The notes under the pieces: generated by a model | The model's database searches: none | The model's input: the letters and a program-made list of their open reading frames with translations, nothing else | What the model was told of the DNA's origin: nothing | In this document: piece by piece, positions 10,996 to 19,706 of the stretch | Layout of the letters: every line of letters starts with the position of its first letter | Position numbering within the stretch: position 1 is the stretch's first letter | Position numbers and translations under genes: made by a program | From: Phytophthora colocasiae | Lineage: Eukaryota; Oomycota; Peronosporomycetes; Peronosporales; Peronosporaceae | Assembly (NCBI GenBank): GCA_018806915.1 | Contig: JAGKQI010000098.1 | Span: 4,085,822 to 4,149,821, forward strand | Direction: 5' to 3' | DNA: 64,000 nucleotides

Positions 10996-13104
10996 TTAGA
11001 AATGTTCCACGCGGAATTTCCATACGCCACTGGTACCTGTTTTCGAGTCCTCGTATCCGAGAAAAATAGCGCCAAGCTTCTGCGTGTGGAGTTCGAGACG
11101 CTTCAAGAAGTTCTCGTGGCTCTCGTTCTCCTCTGCGGAAACACCACATAAATCCACGATCGCAGGCTTGTTAAGCCCGATGCCAACTGCCGGCTTCTCG
11201 TTGTCATCAGGGTATACCACAATTTCTCCATCGGAAAAGGTCACGAGTTCGTCGAGCTGGAGCCCGCGGACATCTGTGGCACCAACGAAGGTGATTTTAC
11301 CGCAATCACGTCGACTGATCACGAAGTTCTCCACACACGATAACTCGTCATCGGAGAGCTGTTGGAGCTCGTTCATCGATGGCTCTGTGGAGTATTCTTT
11401 GTTGCGAAGTACAGGACAAAAGCGTGAGGGGGAGACTTTGACATCCGCCTCTTTGTCTGCAACACTGCCTTCACCAGAGGGATCCGACTCGCCGGACACA
11501 GCAACCACTGGCTTGGACACCCCACTAGCTTTGATCCGCAATGCTTTCTTCGAAATGGCGAGACGGGAGAACGAACTCGAAAAGCAGAACGGATCTGCTT
11601 GGGGTAAATGAGATCGAGCGATGGATGGAGCGGTGCAGCGCTTGTGACTTGGAAAACGTGACACTGGACGCATAGGAACTACTTGCAGAGGTTGTCGAGC
11701 CAAGCCGAGGCGAGATGCGAATCTTGCAGACGGCTGCTGACGAGGTATCAACGCAGGCTCTGACCGGCCGCCCAGCACCAAGAGCTCGACAGACGATGGA
11801 GGATTGTCGATTGCTGTTTTGATTTTCTGCTCCACCAGTCCTGCACCAAATGACCCCGAGCCGTACGGATCGTTATCAGGAGATGCTACCAACGCTTCTG
11901 GAGTAGCATTTGCTGGAGATGAAGACGATCTGACCGAGCTGTTCTTCGCTTCAATGGAAGGGGCCTGGGACGTAGTCTCATGGCTTTGGTGCATTGAGGA
12001 AGTCTTTCTGGAATCCACAGCCCAGTCAAAGCTTGCAGATGACACAGGCTGCTGCTTCTGAGTACTAGTTCGCCAAGGACTTGCTTCAATGCTGAAGGTT
12101 GGGCGTAAGCCACTCTTAAACTTCAGCGACGCCGACCCTGCAGCGCCCACCGACTTCTGCCCAGTTAACCATGCAGAGCCTCCTGATGAATTTTGGTGGT
12201 TCACCGATACATTTGGTGTCTTCTTCTCTGTAAAGGGATTCGACGGCAGCCCTGAAGGCTTCGCAAAAGGATTCACCGACTCGTTCGCAGAGACCCTCAC
12301 TGCAAAAGTCGAGCTTTGAGCTTCGAATGGGTTCGCATTCGAGCTTGAGATCACACTCGTCCGTGCAAACGGATTGCTTGAAGAGGTTCTGAGCTGCTGC
12401 GTCGATTTCGCGAACGGGTTTGACGTCGGCATCAGAGGTGGTTTGGCAAAGGTGCTACCAACTCCAAAACCTGTACCGAATTCATTGCATCTCGAGGCAT
12501 TGCCAAACACTGTGCGACCAGGATCTTTGTTGGATGCAGACAACCCACACGCAGTGCGAGATTCTCCACCGGTGAAACCTCCTGCCTCTCTACTTTTGCT
12601 CCCAAACACCGTGCGAGGTTCTCCACAGCCAGAACCAACTTTACTGCAGGTGCCAAACAAGCTCATGGTTTCACTCTTACCAGCACTGGCGTCAACCACC
12701 GCGTCAGGCTCAGGGGCACCACATCCAAACGCAAATCCTCCGCTGCTTACACAGAGCGACTTGGGCTTTTGCTCGGCCGAGTGACCAAACAGAGGCACCG
12801 TATTCGAGTGGAAAACAGATTGAAACAGCGGGTGGCTGGGCGGCTTGGGCGGTGTCCACTTGGACGTGGTTGGCTTCTCACCGTTGCGAGCGAAGCACTT
12901 ACTCGTGTTTTCCACACGACCAAAAGGTTCCGATGCATTTTCCATCCACAAGTGACTGCGGGAGGTGCTGGTGTTAATAGGTGGAGGAGCGACGTTGACA
13001 CCGAAGCTGCCACAACCAACAGGAGGTCCGAACCCACCGTACGTTGGTGCTCCAGAGGAGAAACCTGCGCTGGTGGCGTTAGTCGAGGACCCAAAGAGCG
13101 ACAT
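10996..13104 (-). CDS. NUP98-like paralogue without NUP96, ending at the HF cleavage motif
   Basis: 702 residues from ATG 13104, no intron. It shares two segments with the neighbouring NUP98-96: the linker ending PYGSGSFGAGLVEQ, and the C-terminal autoproteolytic-type domain (CPVLRNKEYSTEPS ... GLNKPAIVDLCGV ... GVWKFRVEHF). The frame stops with TAA immediately after H-F, so the product matches a mature, already processed Nup98 and needs no self-cleavage. The N-terminal part has few FG repeats and instead many SNPFA/NPFAK units, plus a repeated motif of type RTVFG. I see no GLEBS motif and no ubiquitin-like segment. It is convergent with NUP98-96, with only 148 bp between stop codons. Likely role: a second, diverged Nup98 at the pore or in the nucleoplasm. 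The family assignment is firm; the function is inferred. Confidence 0.9.
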   Translation of the reverse strand: MSLFGSSTNATSAGFSSGAPTYGGFGPPVGCGSFGVNVAPPPINTSTSRSHLWMENASEPFGRVENTSKCFARNGEKPTTSKWTPPKPPSHPLFQSVFHSNTVPLFGHSAEQKPKSLCVSSGGFAFGCGAPEPDAVVDASAGKSETMSLFGTCSKVGSGCGEPRTVFGSKSREAGGFTGGESRTACGLSASNKDPGRTVFGNASRCNEFGTGFGVGSTFAKPPLMPTSNPFAKSTQQLRTSSSNPFARTSVISSSNANPFEAQSSTFAVRVSANESVNPFAKPSGLPSNPFTEKKTPNVSVNHQNSSGGSAWLTGQKSVGAAGSASLKFKSGLRPTFSIEASPWRTSTQKQQPVSSASFDWAVDSRKTSSMHQSHETTSQAPSIEAKNSSVRSSSSPANATPEALVASPDNDPYGSGSFGAGLVEQKIKTAIDNPPSSVELLVLGGRSEPALIPRQQPSARFASRLGLARQPLQVVPMRPVSRFPSHKRCTAPSIARSHLPQADPFCFSSSFSRLAISKKALRIKASGVSKPVVAVSGESDPSGEGSVADKEADVKVSPSRFCPVLRNKEYSTEPSMNELQQLSDDELSCVENFVISRRDCGKITFVGATDVRGLQLDELVTFSDGEIVVYPDDNEKPAVGIGLNKPAIVDLCGVSAEENESHENFLKRLELHTQKLGAIFLGYEDSKTGTSGVWKFRVEHF

Positions 13105-13430
13105 TTCGAGTCTGCAGTCTAAAGATCAGCTGCTGTTTAAACGGGTTCTCGATTATCTTATCTCTTTAGCAGCCTACAACTTTCGATTCTGTCTACTCTC
13201 TTACTCGCGAAGCGGCACTTGCGACGGAGAACGGAGACGGCGACAGGGAGCGAGAATGGCTGCGGAAGCGAATTCCGAAATGAGGTTGGAATTATTGTTC
13301 GGGTCAATGAAAAATCCAGTGGGCCTTGACCCACCTGCTCACTTCCATACATTAATTCTGTGAAAAATCCAGTGGGTGGGTACATTTATAACCGGGCCTA
13401 ACCCGCCTTAAACCCGTTGTTGAAGCATAC
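13105..13430. other. Upstream region of the NUP98-like gene with a short direct repeat
   Basis: No gene seen. The 16-base stretch TGAAAAATCCAGTGGG occurs twice, at 13308-13323 and 13361-13376. Just before the piggyBac-like element lies TTAAACCCG (from 13408), a weaker look-alike of that element's terminus. Confidence 0.45.
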
Positions 13431-13434
13431 TTAA

Positions 13435-13475
13435 CCCTTCTAACCCGAGCCGTTATTCTGTATTCTACAGAATAA
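13435..13475 (+). repeat. Left terminal inverted repeat of the piggyBac-like element
   Basis: Begins CCCTTCTAACCCG directly after TTAA. Its inner part, ATTCTGTA-TTC-TACAGAAT, is itself an inverted repeat. It pairs with 15516-15551. Confidence 0.82.
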
Positions 13476-14228
13476 GCAATTATCTTGATTAAAGTATGAA
13501 CGATAACCTGCGAAAAGTATGCCGTTGGAAGCCCTTTCGTGCTCGGCGAGGCATATTCTGTACATAAAGTGTACATCATCGGCTATAGCATGCACAATGT
13601 ATCCAACATCTGCGAAACTGGCGATCTCCTATTGGCTCCCTGGCGGACAAAACATGTTCAAAACTTCTCACTCGGCAACCCCCGTCAAATTTGAAACGAC
13701 TCTGTACTGTGCGGCACTCTTGGCGCCAACCAACCATCCGCCAAAAGCGCGCGAAGTGCAAAGCGCGCGAAGAGGAAGAATTTGCCCAGTTCCTAACTAA
13801 CGGAGTAGTGAGGAGGAACTGGGCAAATACTTCTCTGCAGGCTCCAGCAAGACCTACTGCAAAGTACGTGGTGCTAACTAGTTGTCCTTCTTATTCCTCG
13901 TCTTTACTTTCTCTCTTACGTTTGCGGAATCTAATCATCTTTTAGGCTCGGTGGAATGCTCTTCCTGTCACCCAGGTATCGTGCCATTTCTGATAGCACG
14001 TGAGCGTGAACGTGGCAGAGCGGTACACGACCGCCTAAACCATTGCTGACAGAAGGTGCTCAAAGGCGGAACGCACCTTACACAAGTACTGCCTGCGTTT
14101 GTTCTGCTTGGTGATCCGATGTGTTCACTAACGTGTGCTTCTAGCGTGATATGACAAACACCAGGTCCTCGGCGTTGATATGAGTCTAAAGTTGATTCTG
14201 CGCAGCGCCAGTAGCTGGATGTGTCGAA

Positions 14229-14590
14229 TTATTCTGTAGCATCCCGACATACGGCTGTGGGAAATTCCCTGTGCGGGCAACATCCAGAATTAGTAAAGCA
14301 CCACTCGAGTTATTCTGTAGCATCCTGACTTACGGCTACGGGAAATTCCCTGTGCACACAATTCGGGGCAACATCCATAATTAGTAAAGCACCACTCGAG
14401 TTATTCTGTAGCATCCTGACTTACGGCTACGGGAAATTCCGTGTGCACACGCAACATCCAGAACTAGTAAAGCACCACTCGAGTTATTCTGTAGCATCCT
14501 GACTTACGGCTATGGGAAATTCCGTGTGCACACGCAACATCCAGAATTAGTAAAGCACCACTTGAGTTATTCTGTAGCATCGGCTTACGG
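14229..14590 (+). repeat. Tandem repeat, five TIR-like starts 81-91 bp apart
   Basis: TTATTCTGTAGCATC starts at 14229, 14310, 14401, 14484 and 14567, giving periods of 81, 91, 83 and 83 bp. Between starts are shared blocks: CTTACGGCTACGGGAAATTCC and then AACATCCAGAATTAGTAAAG or close variants. TTATTCTGTAG is the inner sequence of the element's terminal repeats, so these units may be internal transposase-binding sites or duplicated termini. Confidence 0.88.
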
Positions 14591-14613
14591 CTGTGCTCCT
14601 CATTGTATGTGAT

Positions 14614-15288
14614 CTATCCATACTCTGGGATATCGCAGAGATCACCTGTCAAGTCAAAGTTACTAGTTTCCGGAACGTTGTCATTTATTTCCAGGTCTTC
14701 TACATCTTCTTCTACACTTTCCTCAAGTGGACCACCTCGTTGTCTGCCATAATGTCTTCTTCGTCGGCGTTGGAATCGGAATCGCTGACATCAGCGGTCT
14801 CCACGAGATTCACGTCATCGATAGCTGTAGAGCCAAACAGTCGCTCCTTTCGGAGCCTCTCCATGAAATTGTCGCTACCAAACACGTCCGAGTCGATGAG
14901 GCCGTCGGCTCCGTTTGGTTCATCGGTCTCGCTCTTTGCTTCTTCATCAGCAGCCATGCACTCACTTGAATCGAATTCTGGATCATCCGGAAAAAAAGGC
15001 ATTGGTCGCGCCGTCTTGCTCCGTATCATCCGGTATAGCTGCTGGTAGTTCACCTGTAGCGCCCACCTCCTCTGTGTCGACAACTGTGGTGGCACAAAAA
15101 TAAGGCCACTAACCTTCAAAGAAGTTTATGCCACGTCTGGCTTCGTCGAGACGGCCCTTCACCCCGGCTTCACGTAGCGTTGATTCTAGGTCATCCCTGT
15201 CGGCTTACGAGCCTTCCAGCCTTCCTCGCAGATCTCGCGCCATAGTTGCTTGAACGGCTTCTCTGCTGGGCCGTTCATTTTTTCGAAT
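14614..15288 (-). pseudogene. Broken transposon protein remnant inside the piggyBac-like element
   Basis: Read on the minus strand from ATG 15288, the frame gives KPFKQLWREICEEGWKARK then PTGMT and a TAG. The frame resumes after shifts as KPGVKGRLDEARRGINFFEG, then an acidic stretch (FFPDDPEFDSSE) in the open frame 15119-14712. After one more shift it continues as EESVEEDVEDLEINDN and ends at 14614. The W-GW-PTG-Y-PG-RRG-FF spacing resembles the N-terminal module of oomycete transposon-encoded proteins that I associate with piggyBac-like elements; that link is from memory and unverified. At least one stop and two frame changes make it non-functional. No catalytic domain is visible. Confidence 0.6.
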
Positions 15289-15515
15289 GACAATGTGAGG
15301 TAGCTTCTGACACGTGAACCGATGGGCTTTCGACAGAATTTTCAAACCTGTTGGGGATTTATATGCGTCTTTCTATCCTCCTTGAATAATACCCGTCTAT
15401 CATCCCATCGCCGATCTGTTAGGAAAGTGGACTGATCCAGACACCATACAATAATCTTCATGCGGAGTTTTGGAGCGCTGATGAGTTTGCTGGATATTAA
15501 ATCCTGTACAATATA

Positions 15516-15551
15516 TTATTCTGTAGGATACAGAATACCGGGTTAGAGGGG
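15516..15551 (-). repeat. Right terminal inverted repeat of the piggyBac-like element
   Basis: The reverse complement starts CCCCTCTAACCCGG and contains ATTCTGTA-TCC-TACAGAAT. It matches the left terminus apart from a few substitutions and a 3-4 base length difference. Confidence 0.82.
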
Positions 15552-15717
15552 TTAAGCTGAGTCAGCAGACATAGTGTATAGATAGATGTTCATCTCAGTT
15601 GTGTGAAGGCATCACATTCAAGGAGCTCGCTTTAAGGCGACTATAGACGGAGACAAACTGCCAGAGAACTGGAGAGTTGTTGCAATACCACATCTTGTTG
15701 GTAGCATAATAACTTAT

Positions 15718-16542
15718 CTAGTCTGCTCGAGCAAGTTCGCTCACGCTCTCTCGGATCGAAGGCAGTCGACCACGACACAAGGCGCGACGCAGATCCACGA
15801 CACAGCGCTGCTCTGTGAGAAAACTCTCTATTGTGTCATGCCATCGAGCGGCGTCCTCCTCCGATCGCGCCGTCAGGAACACCAGTCGATCGCCTCGAAG
15901 TTTCATGCACAGACCGTACGGGCGTCCACTCCAATACATCACGTCGAACACGCGGTCCTCGTGTATGATCCTGGCACTCTGCTCGTCGTTTTTCTTGTGT
16001 ACGAGGATTCCGTCCTCGAAGGTGAAGTAGCGTCGTCGCCAGCTTTTCAAGTGGCGCCCACGCCGGCGCAAGTACCCGTCGACCATGTGCATCTCGCTCG
16101 CAGCTTGAGCGGTCTGCGCTGAAAGAGGAATTTCGTCGAGTGACGGAGGCACCACACCAAGCCCATCGCACGCATGGCGTGGCGCAGACTCGCTTGAACT
16201 CGGACTTGCACAATGTCCGTTTGCAATGTTGAGAGCTCCATATGTGAACATCTCATGGCTGTGCCCAGAGTCTATCTTGCCTGTTAACGCAAAGCACTCT
16301 CGTGATCCATATGGCCGACACAGCATTGGGCTCACTGTGTGACGTTGTACCGACGTAAATGAGCAACGCACCGAGCAGTTTGGCCAGGCAAGTTCTGTGC
16401 GATCAATCGATGTCCAATACTGAGGCCCATCCAAGTGATCGCTATAGAGTATCGTACTCAATAATAAACGGGTCCAGGATATGCGGAGCCACGCCACAAG
16501 TGGTTCCAACCGTTGCGTTGACGCAGGATCCAGCGAGTTCAT
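15718..16542 (-). CDS. PH-domain protein
   Basis: 274 residues from ATG 16542; the frame is open a little further upstream but only with a GTG. The pleckstrin-homology domain spans ~152-247. It opens VDGYLRRRGRHLKSWRRRYF, continues with the basic first strands and a loop (DGILVHKKNDE), and closes with the C-terminal helix carrying the conserved tryptophan (EEDAARWHDTIESFL). The arginine/lysine-rich beta1-beta2 loop would suit phosphoinositide binding at a membrane. The N-terminal 150 residues have no recognisable domain and are serine/cysteine rich, so the start could be further downstream. The gene lies between the piggyBac-like element and the SDR palindrome. Confidence 0.75.
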   Translation of the reverse strand: MNSLDPASTQRLEPLVAWLRISWTRLLLSTILYSDHLDGPQYWTSIDRTELAWPNCSVRCSFTSVQRHTVSPMLCRPYGSRECFALTGKIDSGHSHEMFTYGALNIANGHCASPSSSESAPRHACDGLGVVPPSLDEIPLSAQTAQAASEMHMVDGYLRRRGRHLKSWRRRYFTFEDGILVHKKNDEQSARIIHEDRVFDVMYWSGRPYGLCMKLRGDRLVFLTARSEEDAARWHDTIESFLTEQRCVVDLRRALCRGRLPSIRESVSELARAD

Positions 16543-16775
16543 GGTTGCGACTCGAGGGTACACGGTAATAGGACGAGGTATTCAACATTTTCATCGTCGA
16601 ATTTGAAGTATTGAGAATTAGGATGACCCAATGCATTATACATGTAGCCCTCATTCATTTTTTAAGACTGCGTTGTCACGTAGTCTCCTACAGTAAAGCT
16701 CAATGAGCTAACTGGTAGTCAATCACCATTGCTGTTCGATAGCGCCCGGGATTCAGACAGGTTGGAATCGGACTT

Positions 16776-17577
16776 TTACCACGGAAGATCAAGGCCCCCA
16801 AATGTCTTGTCAGCGTTGTAGAACTTGCCCGAGTCCTCCATGGACAGGTTACCCACGACTTCAGCCATCCACTCGGCTGAGTCGGACGCATTCAGAGAGC
16901 CTTTGTGGCCGTTCTGGTCGGTGGCGACGTACCCCGGGCTAAGCGTCACGAAGATGATGTTGCTATCGTGCAGACCGACAGACATGGATCGAGTAACCAT
17001 GTTAAGCGCAGCCTTGGAGGTGGAGTATGCGTACGAGTGACTGAAGAAGTGCGCCATCTCTTTCGTGTTGCCGCCAATGCTGCCCAGGTATGACGAGACT
17101 TGGGCCACAGTGGCGGTCCCGTGAGTCTTGACCGCCAGCTCCAGGTTGGGCAGCAATGCACGCGACAAGAGGAACGGCCCCACGGCATTCACCTCGAACT
17201 GGCTCATGAAGGCGTCTTTGGTGGTTGTCTTAAAGTCGTCTTCGATGTACATGCCAGCATTGTTGATGAGCAGATCGATGGTCACTCCTTCCAGTTGACG
17301 AGCTGCTTCGAGCACGGATGCTTCGTCACTCGTTTCCAACATGACAGTCTTGAAAGGTGACAGCGCCATGAGCTGAGCAAGACAGAATCTCATTGTTAGC
17401 TACCCTAGATTAGCAGCCAAAAGAAGACATCAAGGATAGATGTACCTGATCGGTGTTACTGTTGGGACGTGTAGTACCGATGACGTTCCAGCCTTGCTTG
17501 GTGTAGTATTCCGCGAAGGCAAGGCCGATGCCGCGTGTGCTGCCCGTGATGAGGACGGTCTTCTTAGTAGTAGCCAT
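16776..17577 (-). CDS. Short-chain dehydrogenase/reductase, left copy (two exons)
   Basis: NAD(P)-dependent oxidoreductase with a classical SDR fold, probably cytosolic; the substrate is unknown. Exon 1 is 17577-17446 and exon 2 is 17372-16776. The 73-nt intron 17373-17445 runs from GTACAT to CTTGCTCAG. 242 residues. Residues 11-18 are the dinucleotide-binding TGSTRGIG. NNAG is 81-84, Ser138 lies in VSSYLG, and the catalytic YSTSK is Tyr160-Lys164, followed by the PGYVATDQ segment. This resembles C-factor/sniffer-like SDRs. The right-arm copy differs at S189 and N205 (N and K there). Transcription is divergent from that copy. Confidence 0.9.
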
Positions 17578-17981
17578 TGTTTGGGCTTTAGAGAAGCTTG
17601 GTTTGGTCTGCGGGGTTCGAAGTGTTTTCGAAAGTGAGGGAGTGGGGGCCAGACAAATGCTGCTAGGAGTCCTAGGACTGCAACGAGGTCGGGGATCGCC
17701 TTAGTGGTATTACATGTGTAGTGTCCGGCGTGATCATTTTTGCCGAAGCAATCAAGGTTTATTTTATGTACTATGGTATCTTCGGCATGACCTGCAGGCT
17801 GCAGTGCAACCCCGACTCAGAACAGAAATACAGTGTGTATCGCTAACTTCGCGACATGCTGTCACCACTACGCGTATATGCACTGTTGTGCCACAGAGTG
17901 TGGGTCTGTTTAGTCATGGCCACCGCTCATTACGTATGAAGCAGGCGTAACTCTGAAATCCAGTCGGATAACTTCTTGTAT

Positions 17982-18359
17982 CGCAAAAGCAAAGGTTGAG
18001 CTCATCAGGTGAAACTCATCTCCATAGTAACTTGGACTTATCGGAGTATGACGATAAACTTGACTTAGTAGGGTTTACATGTAATATGGAGCGCAAGCAC
18101 TTGTTTTTGGAGCTCGTACTTGCTACTTAAACGCCCGAGTTTCTCTGGATAGTAATTTTAAATCACATTAGGGACGTCGGATCCTAGTTTTAGGCCCCTC
18201 GATAGGCTTCATGGCCCTCCCTAACAACCTTGGTCTGCAACCCAGAGCATAGGACCCTAAACGGCTCGAATAGCTACTCAAGATGTCGCTAGGGGAAGAC
18301 CAGTAGTAGTCGCGGAAATGCAGCGCGGTTGGATCGTGAAGAAGACAACTGGCCTGTAC
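17982..18359. other. Unique spacer at the palindrome centre
   Basis: 378 bp that are not repeated between the arms. It is the middle of the 1190-bp divergent promoter interval between the two SDR copies. No gene is supported. It carries near its right edge one copy of a ~30-bp motif that recurs just outside the right arm. Confidence 0.55.
18319..18349 (+). repeat. Short direct repeat flanking the right palindrome arm (copy 1)
   Basis: Contains GTTGGATCGTGAAGAAGACAAC. A close version with one central change and an upstream GCATCGCA lies at 19806-19835. On the minus strand both copies read LL-DPTA-HF, so they look like relics of the same repeat. Confidence 0.6.
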
Positions 18360-18767
18360 ATACAAGAAGTTATCCGACTGGATTCGAGATGTACGCCTGC
18401 TTCATGCCATGCATCAACGATAGCCTTAATGGGACGTAGACCCACACTCTGTGGCACAACAGTGCATATACGCGTAGTGGTGACAGCATGTCGCGAAGTT
18501 AGCGATACACACTGTATTTCTGTTCTGAGTCGGGGTTGCACTGCAGCCTGCAGGTCATGCCGAAGATACCATAGTACATAAAATAAACCTTGATTGCTTC
18601 GGCAAAAATGATCACGCCGGACACTACACATGTAATACCACTAAGGCGATCCCCGACCTCGTTGCAGTCCTAGGACTCCTAGCAGCATTTGTCTGGCCCC
18701 CACTCCCTCACTTTCGAAAACACTTCGAACCCCGCAGACCAAACCAAGCTTCTCTAAAGCCCAAACA

Positions 18768-19569
18768 ATGGCTACTACTAAGAAGACCGTCCTCATCACG
18801 GGCAGCACACGCGGCATCGGCCTTGCCTTCGCGGAATACTACACCAAGCAAGGCTGGAACGTCATCGGTACTACACGTCCCAACAGTAACACCGATCAGG
18901 TACATCTATCCTTGATGTCTTCTTTTGGCTGCTAATCTAGGGTAGCTAACAATGAGATTCTGTCTTGCTCAGCTCATGGCGCTGTCACCTTTCAAGACTG
19001 TCATGTTGGAAACGAGTGACGAAGCATCCGTGCTCGAAGCAGCTCGTCAACTGGAAGGAGTGACCATCGATCTGCTCATCAACAATGCTGGCATGTACAT
19101 CGAAGACGACTTTAAGACAACCACCAAAGACGCCTTCATGAGCCAGTTCGAGGTGAATGCCGTGGGGCCGTTCCTCTTGTCGCGTGCATTGCTGCCCAAC
19201 CTGGAGCTGGCGGTCAAGACTCACGGGACCGCCACTGTGGCCCAAGTCTCGTCATACCTGGGCAGCATTGGCGGCAACACGAAAGAGATGGCGCACTTCT
19301 TCAGTCACTCGTACGCATACTCCACCTCCAAGGCTGCGCTTAACATGGTTACTCGATCCATGTCTGTCGGTCTGCACGATAGCAACATCATCTTCGTGAC
19401 GCTTAACCCGGGGTACGTCGCCACCGACCAGAACGGCCACAAAGGCTCTCTGAAGGCGTCCGACTCAGCCGAGTGGATGGCTGAAGTCGTGGGTAACCTG
19501 TCCATGGAGGACTCGGGCAAGTTCTACAACGCTGACAAGACATTTGGGGGCCTTGATCTTCCGTGGTAA
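18768..19569 (+). CDS. Short-chain dehydrogenase/reductase, right copy (two exons)
   Basis: Mirror copy of the left-arm SDR. Exon 1 is 18768-18899 and exon 2 is 18973-19569. The 73-nt intron 18900-18972 is identical in its splice signals. 242 residues with TGSTRGIG (11-18), NNAG (81-84) and YSTSK (160-164) all intact, so both copies should be active. The only protein differences noticed are Asn189 for Ser (beside the conserved PG) and Lys205 for Asn. CCTCACTTTCGAAAACACTT, 40-60 bp before the ATG, is an Inr-FPR-like candidate core promoter, present in both arms. Confidence 0.9.
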
Positions 19570-19706
19570 AAGTCCGATTCCAACCTGTCTGAATCCCGGG
19601 CGCTATCAAACAGCAATGGTGATTGACTACCAGTTAGCTCATTGAGCTTTACTGTAGGAGACTACGTGACAACGCAGTCTTAAAAAATGAATGAGGGCTA
19701 CATGTA

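Larger units (their letters stand above)
13431..15555. mobile_element. Decayed piggyBac-like DNA transposon with TTAA target duplication
   Basis: The two ends are inverted copies of one another. The left end reads TTAA (13431-13434) then CCCTTCTAACCCG. The right end, on the minus strand, reads TTAA (15552-15555) then CCCCTCTAACCCGG. The repeats continue inward through a palindromic ATTCTGTA..TACAGAAT on both sides. TTAA target duplication plus a terminus beginning CCC is the hallmark of the piggyBac superfamily. The body (2117 bp) holds a tandem-repeat block and a broken protein-coding remnant, so this copy cannot encode a full transposase. It lies between the NUP98-like gene and the PH-domain gene. 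Confidence 0.82.
16639..19706. repeat. Large palindrome (inverted duplication) with ~1.34 kb arms
   Basis: The left arm 16639-17981 and right arm 18360-19706 are reverse complements, separated by a 378-bp unique spacer (17982-18359). The match is nearly perfect over about 1.25 kb, which includes the whole SDR gene, its intron and its promoter. It then breaks into a diverged patch at about 17890-17960 (right counterpart about 18375-18445) and resumes at TACAAGAAGTTATCCGACTGG. The outer end is sharp at GGGCTACATGTA. Confidence 0.93.

Noticed and set aside
13960..14130. Possible structured RNA or tRNA in the piggyBac-like element
   Set aside because: No tRNA cloverleaf or B-box of the GGTTCGANTCC type could be traced.
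17714..17950. 78-codon frame (MCSVRRDHFCRSNQGLF) in the left arm, mirrored at 18278-18631
   Set aside because: It lies in the SDR upstream region and diverges with frame changes between arms; more likely promoter sequence duplicated with the palindrome.
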